DNA from: Holdemanella sp. MSK.7.32 | GTDB taxonomy: Bacteria; Bacillota_I; Bacilli_A; Erysipelotrichales; Erysipelotrichaceae | Direction of reading: 5' to 3' | NCBI RefSeq assembly: GCF_024460475.1 | Contig: NZ_JANFYN010000022.1 | Coordinates: forward strand, 1 to 40,588 | Length of the DNA: 40,588 nucleotides | In this document: one piece after another, positions 33,170-40,588 of the stretch | How positions within the stretch are numbered: the stretch's first letter is position 1 | Layout: each line of letters starts with the position of its first letter | Program-made: the position numbers and the translations under genes | Notes under the pieces: model-generated | Seen by the model: only the letters and a program-made list of their open reading frames with translations | Told to the model about the DNA's origin: nothing | Databases searched by the model: none

Positions 33170-33670
33170 ATGGACGCAATTTTTAATCGTACGAGTGTAA
33201 GAAAATATAAACAAGAATCATTAAAGAAAGAAGAGATTGATTTAATTTTAAAGGCTGCATTTAGTGCACCTAGTGCTAGAAATAGTCAACCTTGGCAATT
33301 TATTGTCGTTCAAAACAAAGGTACATTAAAGGATTTAAGTCAAATGACACCCTATGCATCTTTTCTAAAAGATGCAGCTATGGGAATGGTTGTTTGTGCG
33401 GATAAAAATAAGAATGATAGTTTGGATTATTGTCAACAAGATTTGGCAGCGGCTACAGAGAATATGTTGATTGAAGCGAAAAGCTTGGGAATTGGTTCAT
33501 GCTGGCTGGGTGTGTATCCGAATGAAGAGCGTTATTTGGCTTTAAACCAATATTTTAAATTGCCAAAAGGAATTGTTCCAATGTGGATGATTTCATTTGG
33601 ATATATAGATCAAGAAGAGGCTGTAAAAGATAAATTTGATAGTTCGAAGGTGCATTATGAAAAGTATTAA
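33170..33670 (+). CDS. Nitroreductase family protein
   Basis: The 166-residue FMN-dependent NAD(P)H oxidoreductase starts with the family motif NRTSVRKYK (5-14) and has SAPSARNSQPWQF (FMN contact). The rest is AATENMLIEAKSLGIGSCWLGVY and a terminal FGYIDQE. It is short but within the range of the small subfamily. The substrate is unknown. Start at 33170 has AAAAGGAG upstream. It overlaps the acetyltransferase gene by 14 bases. Confidence 0.9.
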   Translation: MDAIFNRTSVRKYKQESLKKEEIDLILKAAFSAPSARNSQPWQFIVVQNKGTLKDLSQMTPYASFLKDAAMGMVVCADKNKNDSLDYCQQDLAAATENMLIEAKSLGIGSCWLGVYPNEERYLALNQYFKLPKGIVPMWMISFGYIDQEEAVKDKFDSSKVHYEKY

Positions 33671-34166
33671 TATTGTAGAATGTAAGAATGAGGACGATTT
33701 AAAAGAAGTAGCTATTCTTGCCGAAAAGATTTGGCATGAATTTTTTCCTGGAATCATTTCAGAAGCACAAATTGATTATATGGTAGAACAGTTTCAGAGT
33801 TTTGATGCCATGCAAGACCAAGTCAAACATCAGCAGTATCATTATCATAAGGTATATGAAGGTGATGAGCTAGTTGGATATATTGGTTTGCAGAATCAGC
33901 CAGATCGTTTATTCTTGTCTAAACTGTATTTAAAGGATTCAGCTAGAGGAAAGCACTATGCATCTGAAATGTTTGAGTATGTAAAGAAGCAGGCAGAAAA
34001 GTATTGTTACCCATCTATTTATTTGACTTGCAACAAATATAATAAACATAGTCTAGCTGTATATGAGAAGTTTGGTTTTCAATGGATTGATTCTGTACAG
34101 ACAGATATAGGAAATGGCTTTATCATGGATGATTACATCTTGGAATATCGATTAAATCGTATCTGA
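33657..34166 (+). CDS. GNAT family N-acetyltransferase
   Basis: The 169-residue acetyltransferase has an N-terminal beta strand (NIVECKNEDDL), and the acetyl-CoA binding region LSKLYLKDSARGKHYASEMFEYV fits motif A, with V-x-x-x-x-R-G-x-G/A. IYLTCNKYNKHSLAVYEKFGFQ is motif B. The substrate cannot be read. ATG 33657 follows GAAGGTG inside the nitroreductase end, so the two are coupled. Confidence 0.88.
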   Translation: MKSINIVECKNEDDLKEVAILAEKIWHEFFPGIISEAQIDYMVEQFQSFDAMQDQVKHQQYHYHKVYEGDELVGYIGLQNQPDRLFLSKLYLKDSARGKHYASEMFEYVKKQAEKYCYPSIYLTCNKYNKHSLAVYEKFGFQWIDSVQTDIGNGFIMDDYILEYRLNRI

Positions 34167-34226
34167 TTTTGAAAAATATGCAAGAATATGATATTGTCAA
34201 AGGGTGATTAAAGAGGGATGTTGAAT

Positions 34227-35258
34227 ATGGATATGAAGAAGATACAGGAGTTACCAACTCCAGAAGATTTAAAGAAGGAATTTCCTTTGCCTTATAAGGT
34301 GCAAAAAATTAAGAAACAAAGAGATCAAGAAATTGAAGATATTTTTACTGGAAAAGATGATCGTTTAATTTTAATTATCGGTCCTTGTAGTGCGGATCGC
34401 GAAGATGCGGTTTTAGACTATATGAATCGTTTGGCTGTATTACAAGAAAAAGTTAAAGATAAGATTTTTATGATTCCACGTGTCTACACAAACAAACCAC
34501 GTACAAAGGGTGTTGGATATAAGGGGATGTTGCATCAGCCAGATCCACATTCCAAAGAGGATATGTTGAAGGGAATCATTGCGATTCGTAAATTACATAC
34601 AGATGTTGTTACACAAACTGGATTTACTTGTGCAGAAGAGATGTTGTATCCAGAAAATCATGCGTATTTATCGGATTTATTAGGATATGTTGCCATCGGT
34701 GCAAGAAGTGTGGAAAATCAACAACATCGTATTGTGGCTAGTGGTGTAGGAATTCCTGCGGGAATGAAGAATCCGACAGGTGGAGATCTTACAGTCATGA
34801 TGAATTCTATTGTAGCTGCTCAAGCTGATCAAAGATTTGTATATCGTGGCTGGGAAGTGCAGACAGATGGAAATCCACTAGCTCATGCGATATTAAGAGG
34901 ATATGTGGATAAGTTCAATCATGCGCATGCGAATTATCACTATGAAGATTTGATGGAGTTGATTCATTTATATGAAAAGTCAGATTTAAAGAATCCGGCT
35001 TGTATTGTAGATTGTAATCACTCGAATTCAAATAAACAATATCTAGAACAGATTCGTATTGCCAAGGATGTTATGCATTCTAGAAGTAAATCGGAAGATA
35101 TCAAAAAGCTGGTGAAGGGTTTGATGATTGAGAGTTATTTAGAGGATGGAAATCAACCAACAGATGGTAATGTGTATGGAAAGTCAATCACAGATCCTTG
35201 TCTTGGTTGGGATAAGACAGAACAATTGATTTTAGATTTATATGACTTATGTGATTAA
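34227..35258 (+). CDS. aroF: 3-deoxy-7-phosphoheptulonate synthase, class I
   Basis: First enzyme of aromatic amino-acid synthesis: joins PEP and erythrose-4-phosphate to DAHP. The 343-residue protein is class I alpha (E. coli AroF/G/H-like): IIGPCSADRED (PEP site), RVYTNKPRT, GARSVENQQHR (metal and substrate), PAGMKNPTGGD, and DCNHSNSNK. An N-terminal extension, LPTPEDLKKEFPL, is the usual regulatory/dimer segment, so feedback inhibition is possible. ATG 34227 with AGAGGGA upstream is preferred over 34218. No other shikimate gene is here. Confidence 0.94.
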   Translation: MDMKKIQELPTPEDLKKEFPLPYKVQKIKKQRDQEIEDIFTGKDDRLILIIGPCSADREDAVLDYMNRLAVLQEKVKDKIFMIPRVYTNKPRTKGVGYKGMLHQPDPHSKEDMLKGIIAIRKLHTDVVTQTGFTCAEEMLYPENHAYLSDLLGYVAIGARSVENQQHRIVASGVGIPAGMKNPTGGDLTVMMNSIVAAQADQRFVYRGWEVQTDGNPLAHAILRGYVDKFNHAHANYHYEDLMELIHLYEKSDLKNPACIVDCNHSNSNKQYLEQIRIAKDVMHSRSKSEDIKKLVKGLMIESYLEDGNQPTDGNVYGKSITDPCLGWDKTEQLILDLYDLCD

Positions 35259-35259
35259 G

Positions 35260-35284
35260 AGAAGCAAATGTTGCTTCTTTTTTA
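35260..35284 (+). terminator. Terminator of the DAHP synthase gene
   Basis: AGAAGCAA-ATG-TTGCTTCT (35260-35278) followed by TTTTTT. Confidence 0.85.
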
Positions 35285-35315
35285 TTTTAAAATAGGCAAA
35301 AATTAAATAGTCATT

Positions 35316-35321
35316 TATAAT
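35316..35321 (+). promoter_or_regulatory. -10 box of the hybrid kinase gene
   Basis: TATAAT at 35316-35321. The matching -35 position (TAGGCA) is poor, which suggests activation or weak expression. Confidence 0.4.
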
Positions 35322-35349
35322 GAAAATGTCAATATGAGGAGGTCATACT

Positions 35350-38300
35350 ATGAATCAACTTCTTCAAGAAAAAAGAGATGCCGAAAATTTTTTGCGATTA
35401 ATAGCACCTAAATATGCAGCGGTTTATATTTTAGATCGAAGTACAGATACTTTTCGTGATATTTTAGCTCCAGAAGCATTTCGTGCTTTTGCCAAAGACA
35501 CAAAAGGTTCCTATTCAGATGCGATGCAATTATATCGAGATCATTATGTAGCTTGTGATTATCAAGAAGTGATTGATCGAGTCTTGGACTATGATTATGT
35601 ATATAATATTTTATCTTCTGGAAATCAAGTGAATGTTACGTATCGTAAAAAGGATGGTACCTTGATTCGTCTGAAAATTGATCGGTATTCAGATAATGAT
35701 GAGAATACTTCTATATGGGTATATACAAACGAAGATAGTGAAGATGCGCTATATGGAGAGCTTGGTGAGGCTCGTTTTCGCATTCGGTTTGATGATAATG
35801 AAAGGCCAGTAGAGTTTATAGGTAGTGAGAGTCTATCTGAGATGCTTTATGGATTTAAAGGTGAGACGCACATTTCGTTTTCTATGCTTTGGAATCATAT
35901 GCATCCTCAAGATATTGATGTTGTTAAAGAAGAGTTTAAAAACATTCATGATACGAGGGATTCAACCGCAACATATGAGGTAGAGTATCGTCTTCAGAAT
36001 AAAGACAAACAATATCGTTGGTATCGTGCGATTGGAAAGCCTGTTTTAAATGAAAAAGGAAAAATAGTAAGTGTTTGTGGATTTCTTATTGATATTCACA
36101 AACATAAAGAAAAAAACCTTCTTCAACAGCGTTTTATTTCTGGTTTGAGTCATGAATATGTCACGGTATGGGTGATCAATCATGATTTAACGGTAGAGTT
36201 GTATCAACAGACGAAAAAAGGTGATCATATTGCACAAGATGCAATTGAAAAGTTTGCCAAAACAAATAATTATCAAAAGAGCATGGAGAAATATGCTTCA
36301 GAATATGTTTGTGAAGAAGATCGAGAAGATTTTTTAAGAAATGTGGATTATCGTGTTGTTCGTGAACGGATCAAGACAGAAAAAGTATATCCGGTTGTTT
36401 TTCAAAGAAAATTTAATGGAAAAATAGATTATTTCCAGGCTTGTTTTGCCCAAATATCTGAAGAAACAGATGATTTTGTGTTGGGCTTTAAATTGGTGAA
36501 TGACATTGTTGAGCATGAAAAAGAAAGAAATGACCGGTTAGAAGAAGAAAAACAAATTCTAGAAAGTCTAAGCTCTGACTTTACGGCTATTTATTATTTG
36601 GAAGTTAACAGTGGCAAATTTGAACCTGTTCATATTCAGGATGAAACCAATGCGAGTGAATTAATAAGAAGTTGTTCAGGGTATAAAGATTTTTATGAAT
36701 ATGCTTATCAATATGCGATGCGTTATATTCCTAAGGAGGAGCAACCTGAGTTTTTATGGTGGTTTTCTCGTGATAATTTAAATTCTTTGTTGAAAACACA
36801 AGTGAGTCTTACACAGAATTATCGTACTTATCCAAATGCACAGAATCATCAATATTTTGAAACGAAAGTTGTTAAGGTGAGTGAAGATGAAGAGTCGTGT
36901 CACGTATTATTGGGTTTTCGTTATATTGATGATATTATCAAAAAAGAAAAAGCAACGCAGAAAAGGTTACAGAATGCTTTAGAGGAAATAAAGAGGAGTG
37001 ATGAAACGATTTCTACAATTGCGAAAAGTTATAGTTCAATTTATAAAGTTGATTTTGAAACAGATACATATGAAAGAATTTCCGGAAGTGACATTATTCC
37101 TAAAACGGGGTGTGCATCTGAAAAAATGTTTGATGTATGTGAACAGGATGTTGCACCGGAATATCGAAATATCATTCATCAATTTGCGAATATAGAAACA
37201 TTAACTTCACAACTTGAAAAAGAAGAGGATGTTTTAGCGGAATATCGAATGGCGGATGGCAACTGGCATAAATTGCGTATTATTGTTTCCAAAAGAAATG
37301 CGAACGGAAAAGCGATTCAAGCCATTGCGACAATTCGTATAATTAGTGAAACAAAGCGTAAAGAATTAAATTTATTCTTTGAAGCAGAACAGGCAAAGCG
37401 TGAGGCAAAAATAAAAACTCGATTCTTACAGAGTATGTCTCATGATATGCGTACGCCATTAAATGGTATTGCGGGTATGCTTCATATTGCAGATCAAAAT
37501 CCAAAGGATTTAGAGTTACAAAAAATTACTCGAAATAAGATTCATCAGTCGTTAAATTATTTGATTTCTTTAGTCAATGATGTTTTGGATATGAATGATT
37601 TAGAAAGTGATCATTTCACAGAGGAAGAAGTTGATTTTGATATTACTAAATTATTAGGAAACATGAATATTGATGCACAACAATTGGCACAAGAAAAGAA
37701 TATTCAATATGTTTTGGATTGGTATGAAGGTCAATTGAGTCATTCAAGTTTTAGGGGATTTCCAATATATCTTTCACGAATATTATCGATAGTTGTACAA
37801 AATGCCGTTAAATTTACACCAGAAAATGGAGAAATTCATGTATGGATGAATGAGAAATGTTTAGATGATTCGACATCGCTTTTAGAATTTAGATGTAAAG
37901 ATAATGGTATCGGAATGAGTCAAGATTTTATTCAACATGCTTTTGATTTATTTGCGCAAGAAGATAGTTCTAGTAGATCCACATATCAAGGTACAGGTCT
38001 TGGCTTACCTATTGCCAAAAAGCTTGTGGAGTATATGCATGGAAATATTCAATTGGAAAGTGAAAAGGGGATTGGAACTTTGGTTTCGATTCAGATTCCT
38101 TTTAAGTTAGGAAGATCAATTGAAAACAAAAATAATAGGAATCAACAAATTTCGTTAGAAGGTTTATGTGTGCTTGTGGCAGAAGATAATGATTTGAATA
38201 TGGAAATCGTTGAATATATGTTAGAACGTAATGGTATTCAGGTTGTATGTGCAAAAGATGGTCAAGAAGTAATCGATTTATTTGAAAAGAGTGAAGTAAA

Positions 38301-38553
38301 TGAATTTGATTTTATTCTTATGGATATCATGATGCCAAAATTAAATGGTTTAGATGCGACAAGAAAGATTCGTTCATTAAAACGCCAAGACGCAAAGACA
38401 GTTCCAATCATTGCGATGAGTGCCAATGCGTTTGTAGAAGATATGCTTAATAGTAAGATAGCGGGAATGAATATGCATCTAGCTAAGCCTTTGGATGAAA
38501 CAAAGCTAATCAATGCTTTAAAACAATGTAAAAAGGATGAAGATTTGATATAA
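35350..38553 (+). CDS. Soluble hybrid sensor histidine kinase with repeated PAS-like modules
   Basis: The 1067-residue protein has no membrane segment, so it senses a cytoplasmic signal. Residues ~15-128, ~264-385, ~405-530 and ~555-665 each open with a related motif (AAVYILDRSTDTF, VTVWVINHDLTV, TAIYYLEVNSGKF, SSIYKVDFETDTY), a four-fold repeat of PAS-like modules. A PAS_3-type domain lies at ~140-255. The kinase core follows a coiled coil (~675-690): His698 in SMSHDMRTPLN, Asn818, DNGIGM (851-856), and GTGLGLPI (881-888). A receiver domain (938-1060) has AEDNDLN, Asp992 in LMDIMMP, and Lys1046. All catalytic residues are present. AGGAGG precedes the ATG. No separate HPt or output gene is here, so phosphotransfer partners are unknown. 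Confidence 0.92.
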   Translation: MNQLLQEKRDAENFLRLIAPKYAAVYILDRSTDTFRDILAPEAFRAFAKDTKGSYSDAMQLYRDHYVACDYQEVIDRVLDYDYVYNILSSGNQVNVTYRKKDGTLIRLKIDRYSDNDENTSIWVYTNEDSEDALYGELGEARFRIRFDDNERPVEFIGSESLSEMLYGFKGETHISFSMLWNHMHPQDIDVVKEEFKNIHDTRDSTATYEVEYRLQNKDKQYRWYRAIGKPVLNEKGKIVSVCGFLIDIHKHKEKNLLQQRFISGLSHEYVTVWVINHDLTVELYQQTKKGDHIAQDAIEKFAKTNNYQKSMEKYASEYVCEEDREDFLRNVDYRVVRERIKTEKVYPVVFQRKFNGKIDYFQACFAQISEETDDFVLGFKLVNDIVEHEKERNDRLEEEKQILESLSSDFTAIYYLEVNSGKFEPVHIQDETNASELIRSCSGYKDFYEYAYQYAMRYIPKEEQPEFLWWFSRDNLNSLLKTQVSLTQNYRTYPNAQNHQYFETKVVKVSEDEESCHVLLGFRYIDDIIKKEKATQKRLQNALEEIKRSDETISTIAKSYSSIYKVDFETDTYERISGSDIIPKTGCASEKMFDVCEQDVAPEYRNIIHQFANIETLTSQLEKEEDVLAEYRMADGNWHKLRIIVSKRNANGKAIQAIATIRIISETKRKELNLFFEAEQAKREAKIKTRFLQSMSHDMRTPLNGIAGMLHIADQNPKDLELQKITRNKIHQSLNYLISLVNDVLDMNDLESDHFTEEEVDFDITKLLGNMNIDAQQLAQEKNIQYVLDWYEGQLSHSSFRGFPIYLSRILSIVVQNAVKFTPENGEIHVWMNEKCLDDSTSLLEFRCKDNGIGMSQDFIQHAFDLFAQEDSSSRSTYQGTGLGLPIAKKLVEYMHGNIQLESEKGIGTLVSIQIPFKLGRSIENKNNRNQQISLEGLCVLVAEDNDLNMEIVEYMLERNGIQVVCAKDGQEVIDLFEKSEVNEFDFILMDIMMPKLNGLDATRKIRSLKRQDAKTVPIIAMSANAFVEDMLNSKIAGMNMHLAKPLDETKLINALKQCKKDEDLI

Positions 38554-38566
38554 TCTTCATCCTTTT
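38531..38566. terminator. Bidirectional terminator between the kinase and ftsH
   Basis: Perfect 15-bp stem AAAAGGATGAAGATT (38531-38545) / AATCTTCATCCTTTT (38552-38566) with a 6-base loop. Both strands end in T runs. It includes the kinase stop codon. Confidence 0.9.
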
Positions 38567-38567
38567 C

Positions 38568-40436
38568 TTAATATGTTTCCTTTGTAGAAATTTCAGCTGG
38601 CTTATTTAAGATATACATGAATTCTTCACCCGTAATTGTTTCTCTTTCATATAAGAATTTGGCAAGTTCATGTAACTTCATTTTGTTGTCTTCTAGAATT
38701 TGATAAGCTTCATCATGTGCTTTTTTAATTAATGCGATAGTAGCTTCATCGATCTTAGTAGCTGTTTCATTTGAACAAGCTAAAGATGTATCACCACCCA
38801 AATATTGGTTGTTTACTGTTTCTAAAGCTGTCATACCAAATTCATCCGACATTCCTAATCGTGTAATCATGGCTCTGGCTAGTTTCGTGGCTTGTTCAAT
38901 GTCGTTGCTCGCACCACTTGTGATGGAATTAAAAATCAACTCTTCAGCACAACGACCACCTGTATACACCATGATTTTTTGGAAAGCTTCTTCTTTTGAT
39001 AATAAGTTTTGTTCGTTTTCTTCTACTTGCATAGTGTATCCCAAAGCCCCTTTTGTACGAGGAATAATTGTGATTTTATGAACGGGAGCCGTATTTTTGC
39101 ATTTGGCAGCGACTAGAGCATGTCCGATTTCGTGATAAGAAACAATCATTCGTTCTCGATTTGAAATCACTGCACCCTTCTTTTGTTCACCGGCAATAAC
39201 GATTTCAATGGCTTCTTCTAAGTCTTTTTGAACTACGGTTTTACGATGGTCACGAACCGCTAATAAAGCTCCTTCATTAATGATGTTGGCAAGTTCGGCA
39301 CCACTGGCACCTGCACTAGCTCTAGCGATTACGTTAAAGTCAATGTTGTTAGAGCATTTGATATCTTTGGCATGTAATTTAAGAATGGCTTCACGACCGG
39401 CAAGATCAGGAAGTTCAACAGGAATTCTTCTGTCAAATCGACCAGGACGCGTTAAAGCAGGATCTAATGAGTCAGGACGGTTTGTAGCGGCAAGTAATAC
39501 AACACCTTTGGATCCATCAAATCCATCCATTTCGGCAAGTAACTGGTTCAATGTTTGTTCACGCTCATCATTACCATTCATGCCTGCGCCATCACGTTTT
39601 TTACCAATGGTATCAATTTCATCAATAAATACAATACAAGGTGCTTTTTCACGAGCTTGTTTAAATAGGTCACGTACTTTGGCAGCTCCTCTACCGACAA
39701 ACATTTCTACGAATTCACTACCTGAAATCGAGAAGAAGGGAACGCCAGCCTCACCAGCTACGGCTTTGGCAAGTAATGTTTTACCAGTTCCTGGAGGACC
39801 TACTAACAAGGCTCCTTTTGGCATTTTGGCACCAATCTCTTTATATTTAGCTGGATTGTTTAAGAAGTCCACAATTTCTTGTAGATTTTCCTTTGCTTCT
39901 TCTTGTCCAGCAACATCTTTGAATGTTTTTCCCGTTTGTTCACCAACATAGACTTTGGCATTGCTCTTTCCTAGATTGCCTAAACCAAAACCAGAGCCTT
40001 GTGAAAATGACATTTGATCATCTCCGCCCATTTTCTTTTGCATACGTTTAAACATCCATGCTCCAAATGCCCAGAAAATGATTAATGGTAAGAAAAAGGA
40101 AATTAAACTCGATAGAATAGGATTCATTTGTTCTTGATAGACTTGTCCAAACTTAGCTCCAGATTTATCCAATCGATTGACTAAATCCGAATCATTCATA
40201 ACACCTGTTTTATAGGTCTTGTCTGTTGCGTCTTTCTTTAAAGTGTAAAAAATATTGTGATTTTCGATTTGAACGGTATCAATCTTCTTTTCTTCAATCT
40301 TATTTAAGAAATCGGAGTAATTGGTTGTTTCAAGCTTAGATTGTTGAAACATAGGGAATACGATAAGGTTTAAAGTCATAATGACAATCAATATGATCAT
40401 GTAATATCTGTATAAAGGCTTCTTTTGTTTGTTCAT
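38568..40436 (-). CDS. ftsH: ATP-dependent zinc metalloprotease FtsH
   Basis: Membrane-bound AAA+ protease that degrades damaged membrane and short-lived cytoplasmic proteins. The 622-residue layout is standard: TM helix 12-30, a small extracytoplasmic domain, TM helix ~107-128, then the AAA module with Walker A GPPGTGKT (213-220), the pore loop FVG (246-248), Walker B IVFIDEID and second-region-of-homology arginines RPGRFDRR. The zinc protease motif HEIGH (435-439) is intact. AAGGAGGA lies 8 bases before the ATG. tilS and hpt, common neighbours of ftsH, may lie outside the window. A CIRCE-like operator overlaps its promoter. Confidence 0.97.
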   Translation of the reverse strand: MNKQKKPLYRYYMIILIVIMTLNLIVFPMFQQSKLETTNYSDFLNKIEEKKIDTVQIENHNIFYTLKKDATDKTYKTGVMNDSDLVNRLDKSGAKFGQVYQEQMNPILSSLISFFLPLIIFWAFGAWMFKRMQKKMGGDDQMSFSQGSGFGLGNLGKSNAKVYVGEQTGKTFKDVAGQEEAKENLQEIVDFLNNPAKYKEIGAKMPKGALLVGPPGTGKTLLAKAVAGEAGVPFFSISGSEFVEMFVGRGAAKVRDLFKQAREKAPCIVFIDEIDTIGKKRDGAGMNGNDEREQTLNQLLAEMDGFDGSKGVVLLAATNRPDSLDPALTRPGRFDRRIPVELPDLAGREAILKLHAKDIKCSNNIDFNVIARASAGASGAELANIINEGALLAVRDHRKTVVQKDLEEAIEIVIAGEQKKGAVISNRERMIVSYHEIGHALVAAKCKNTAPVHKITIIPRTKGALGYTMQVEENEQNLLSKEEAFQKIMVYTGGRCAEELIFNSITSGASNDIEQATKLARAMITRLGMSDEFGMTALETVNNQYLGGDTSLACSNETATKIDEATIALIKKAHDEAYQILEDNKMKLHELAKFLYERETITGEEFMYILNKPAEISTKETY

Positions 40437-40464
40437 GAGTGTTCCTCCTTAAGAAATTGATTAC

Positions 40465-40492
40465 ATTATACACCTTATTAGCACTTTCACAA
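40465..40492 (-). promoter_or_regulatory. Promoter of ftsH
   Basis: On the minus strand TTGTGA (40487-40492), 16-bp spacer, TATAAT (40465-40470), then AAGGAGG before the ATG. Both boxes are good sigma-A type. Confidence 0.65.
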
Positions 40493-40504
40493 GCAGAGTG
40501 CTAC
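40478..40504. promoter_or_regulatory. CIRCE-like operator (HrcA) upstream of ftsH
   Basis: TTAGCACTT, 9 bases, GAGTGCTAC on the plus strand. The CIRCE consensus is TTAGCACTC-N9-GAGTGCTAA: 16 of 18 positions match and the spacer is exactly 9. It covers the -35 box and spacer of the ftsH promoter, so HrcA binding would repress it. The last 84 bases of the window (40505-40588) are AT-rich and I see no gene or promoter toward the right. Confidence 0.75.
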
Positions 40505-40588
40505 ACATTCCATAATTCCACATAATTTAAAAGAAAAAATTGGATAATAGAAATCAAGTAAAAATCAAAAAAATATCAATGATTTTTC

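Overview
The window looks like a chromosomal segment from a low-GC, gut-type Firmicute, most likely an Erysipelotrichia relative. This is inferred from AT-rich third codon positions, AGGAGG ribosome sites, extended -10 promoters (TGnTATAAT), the uvrA-hprK-lgt-trxB gene order, a c-di-AMP receptor, M32 carboxypeptidase and HrcA/CIRCE-type regulation. No taxonomic search could be run.

Layout. The left edge is the 3' end of a 5S rRNA with a terminator. It is followed by an overlapping operon for DNA repair (uvrA), carbon control (hprK), lipoprotein modification fused to a HAD phosphatase (lgt-HAD) and thioredoxin reductase (trxB). Next come a stand-alone PocR-type sensor protein with a palindrome inside its promoter, a membrane-anchored polysaccharide deacetylase, darA, and the one-carbon/purine pair purD-fhs. 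An unrecognised lipoprotein gene closes this part.

Positions 12.9-20.7 kb are an accessory region. A six-gene operon (FrlB-like SIS deglycase, HAD phosphatase, mannose-class PTS EIIA, EIIB, EIIC and EIID) is probably for uptake and breakdown of a phosphorylated Amadori product or related amino sugar. It has a strong promoter with a cre-like half site and different codon habits (frequent CAG for Gln). It lies between a decayed IS1595-family transposase and a decayed IS91-family transposase. A GntR/UTRA repressor gene sits just beyond the IS91 relic, with an inverted repeat over its own promoter. A stop-interrupted ORF, a 63-residue zinc-ribbon protein and a YcxB-like membrane protein are also here.

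From 20.9 kb there is a LytTR response regulator with an agr/com-like sensor whose ATPase motifs are not recognisable. Then come pepT, two tRNAs (Leu-CAG, Thr-UGU), a SIS protein, an AI-2E-family permease, purF, a Cof-type HAD, trxA, a gamma-glutamylcyclotransferase-like protein, a VanZ-like protein, a ketopantoate reductase-like protein, an orphan antitoxin-like protein, an M32 carboxypeptidase, a nitroreductase, a GNAT, a DAHP synthase, a 1067-residue soluble hybrid sensor kinase with repeated sensory modules, and ftsH on the minus strand. Upstream of ftsH is a near-perfect CIRCE element (16 of 18 positions, exact 9-nt spacer), suggesting HrcA heat-shock control.

The most notable signals are the CIRCE at ftsH, the Lgt-HAD fusion beside hprK, the palindrome in the PocR-protein promoter, the degenerate sensor kinase beside a LytTR regulator, and the IS-flanked PTS/deglycase island. 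I did not find a clearly new multi-gene defence or mobile system, and there is no CRISPR array.
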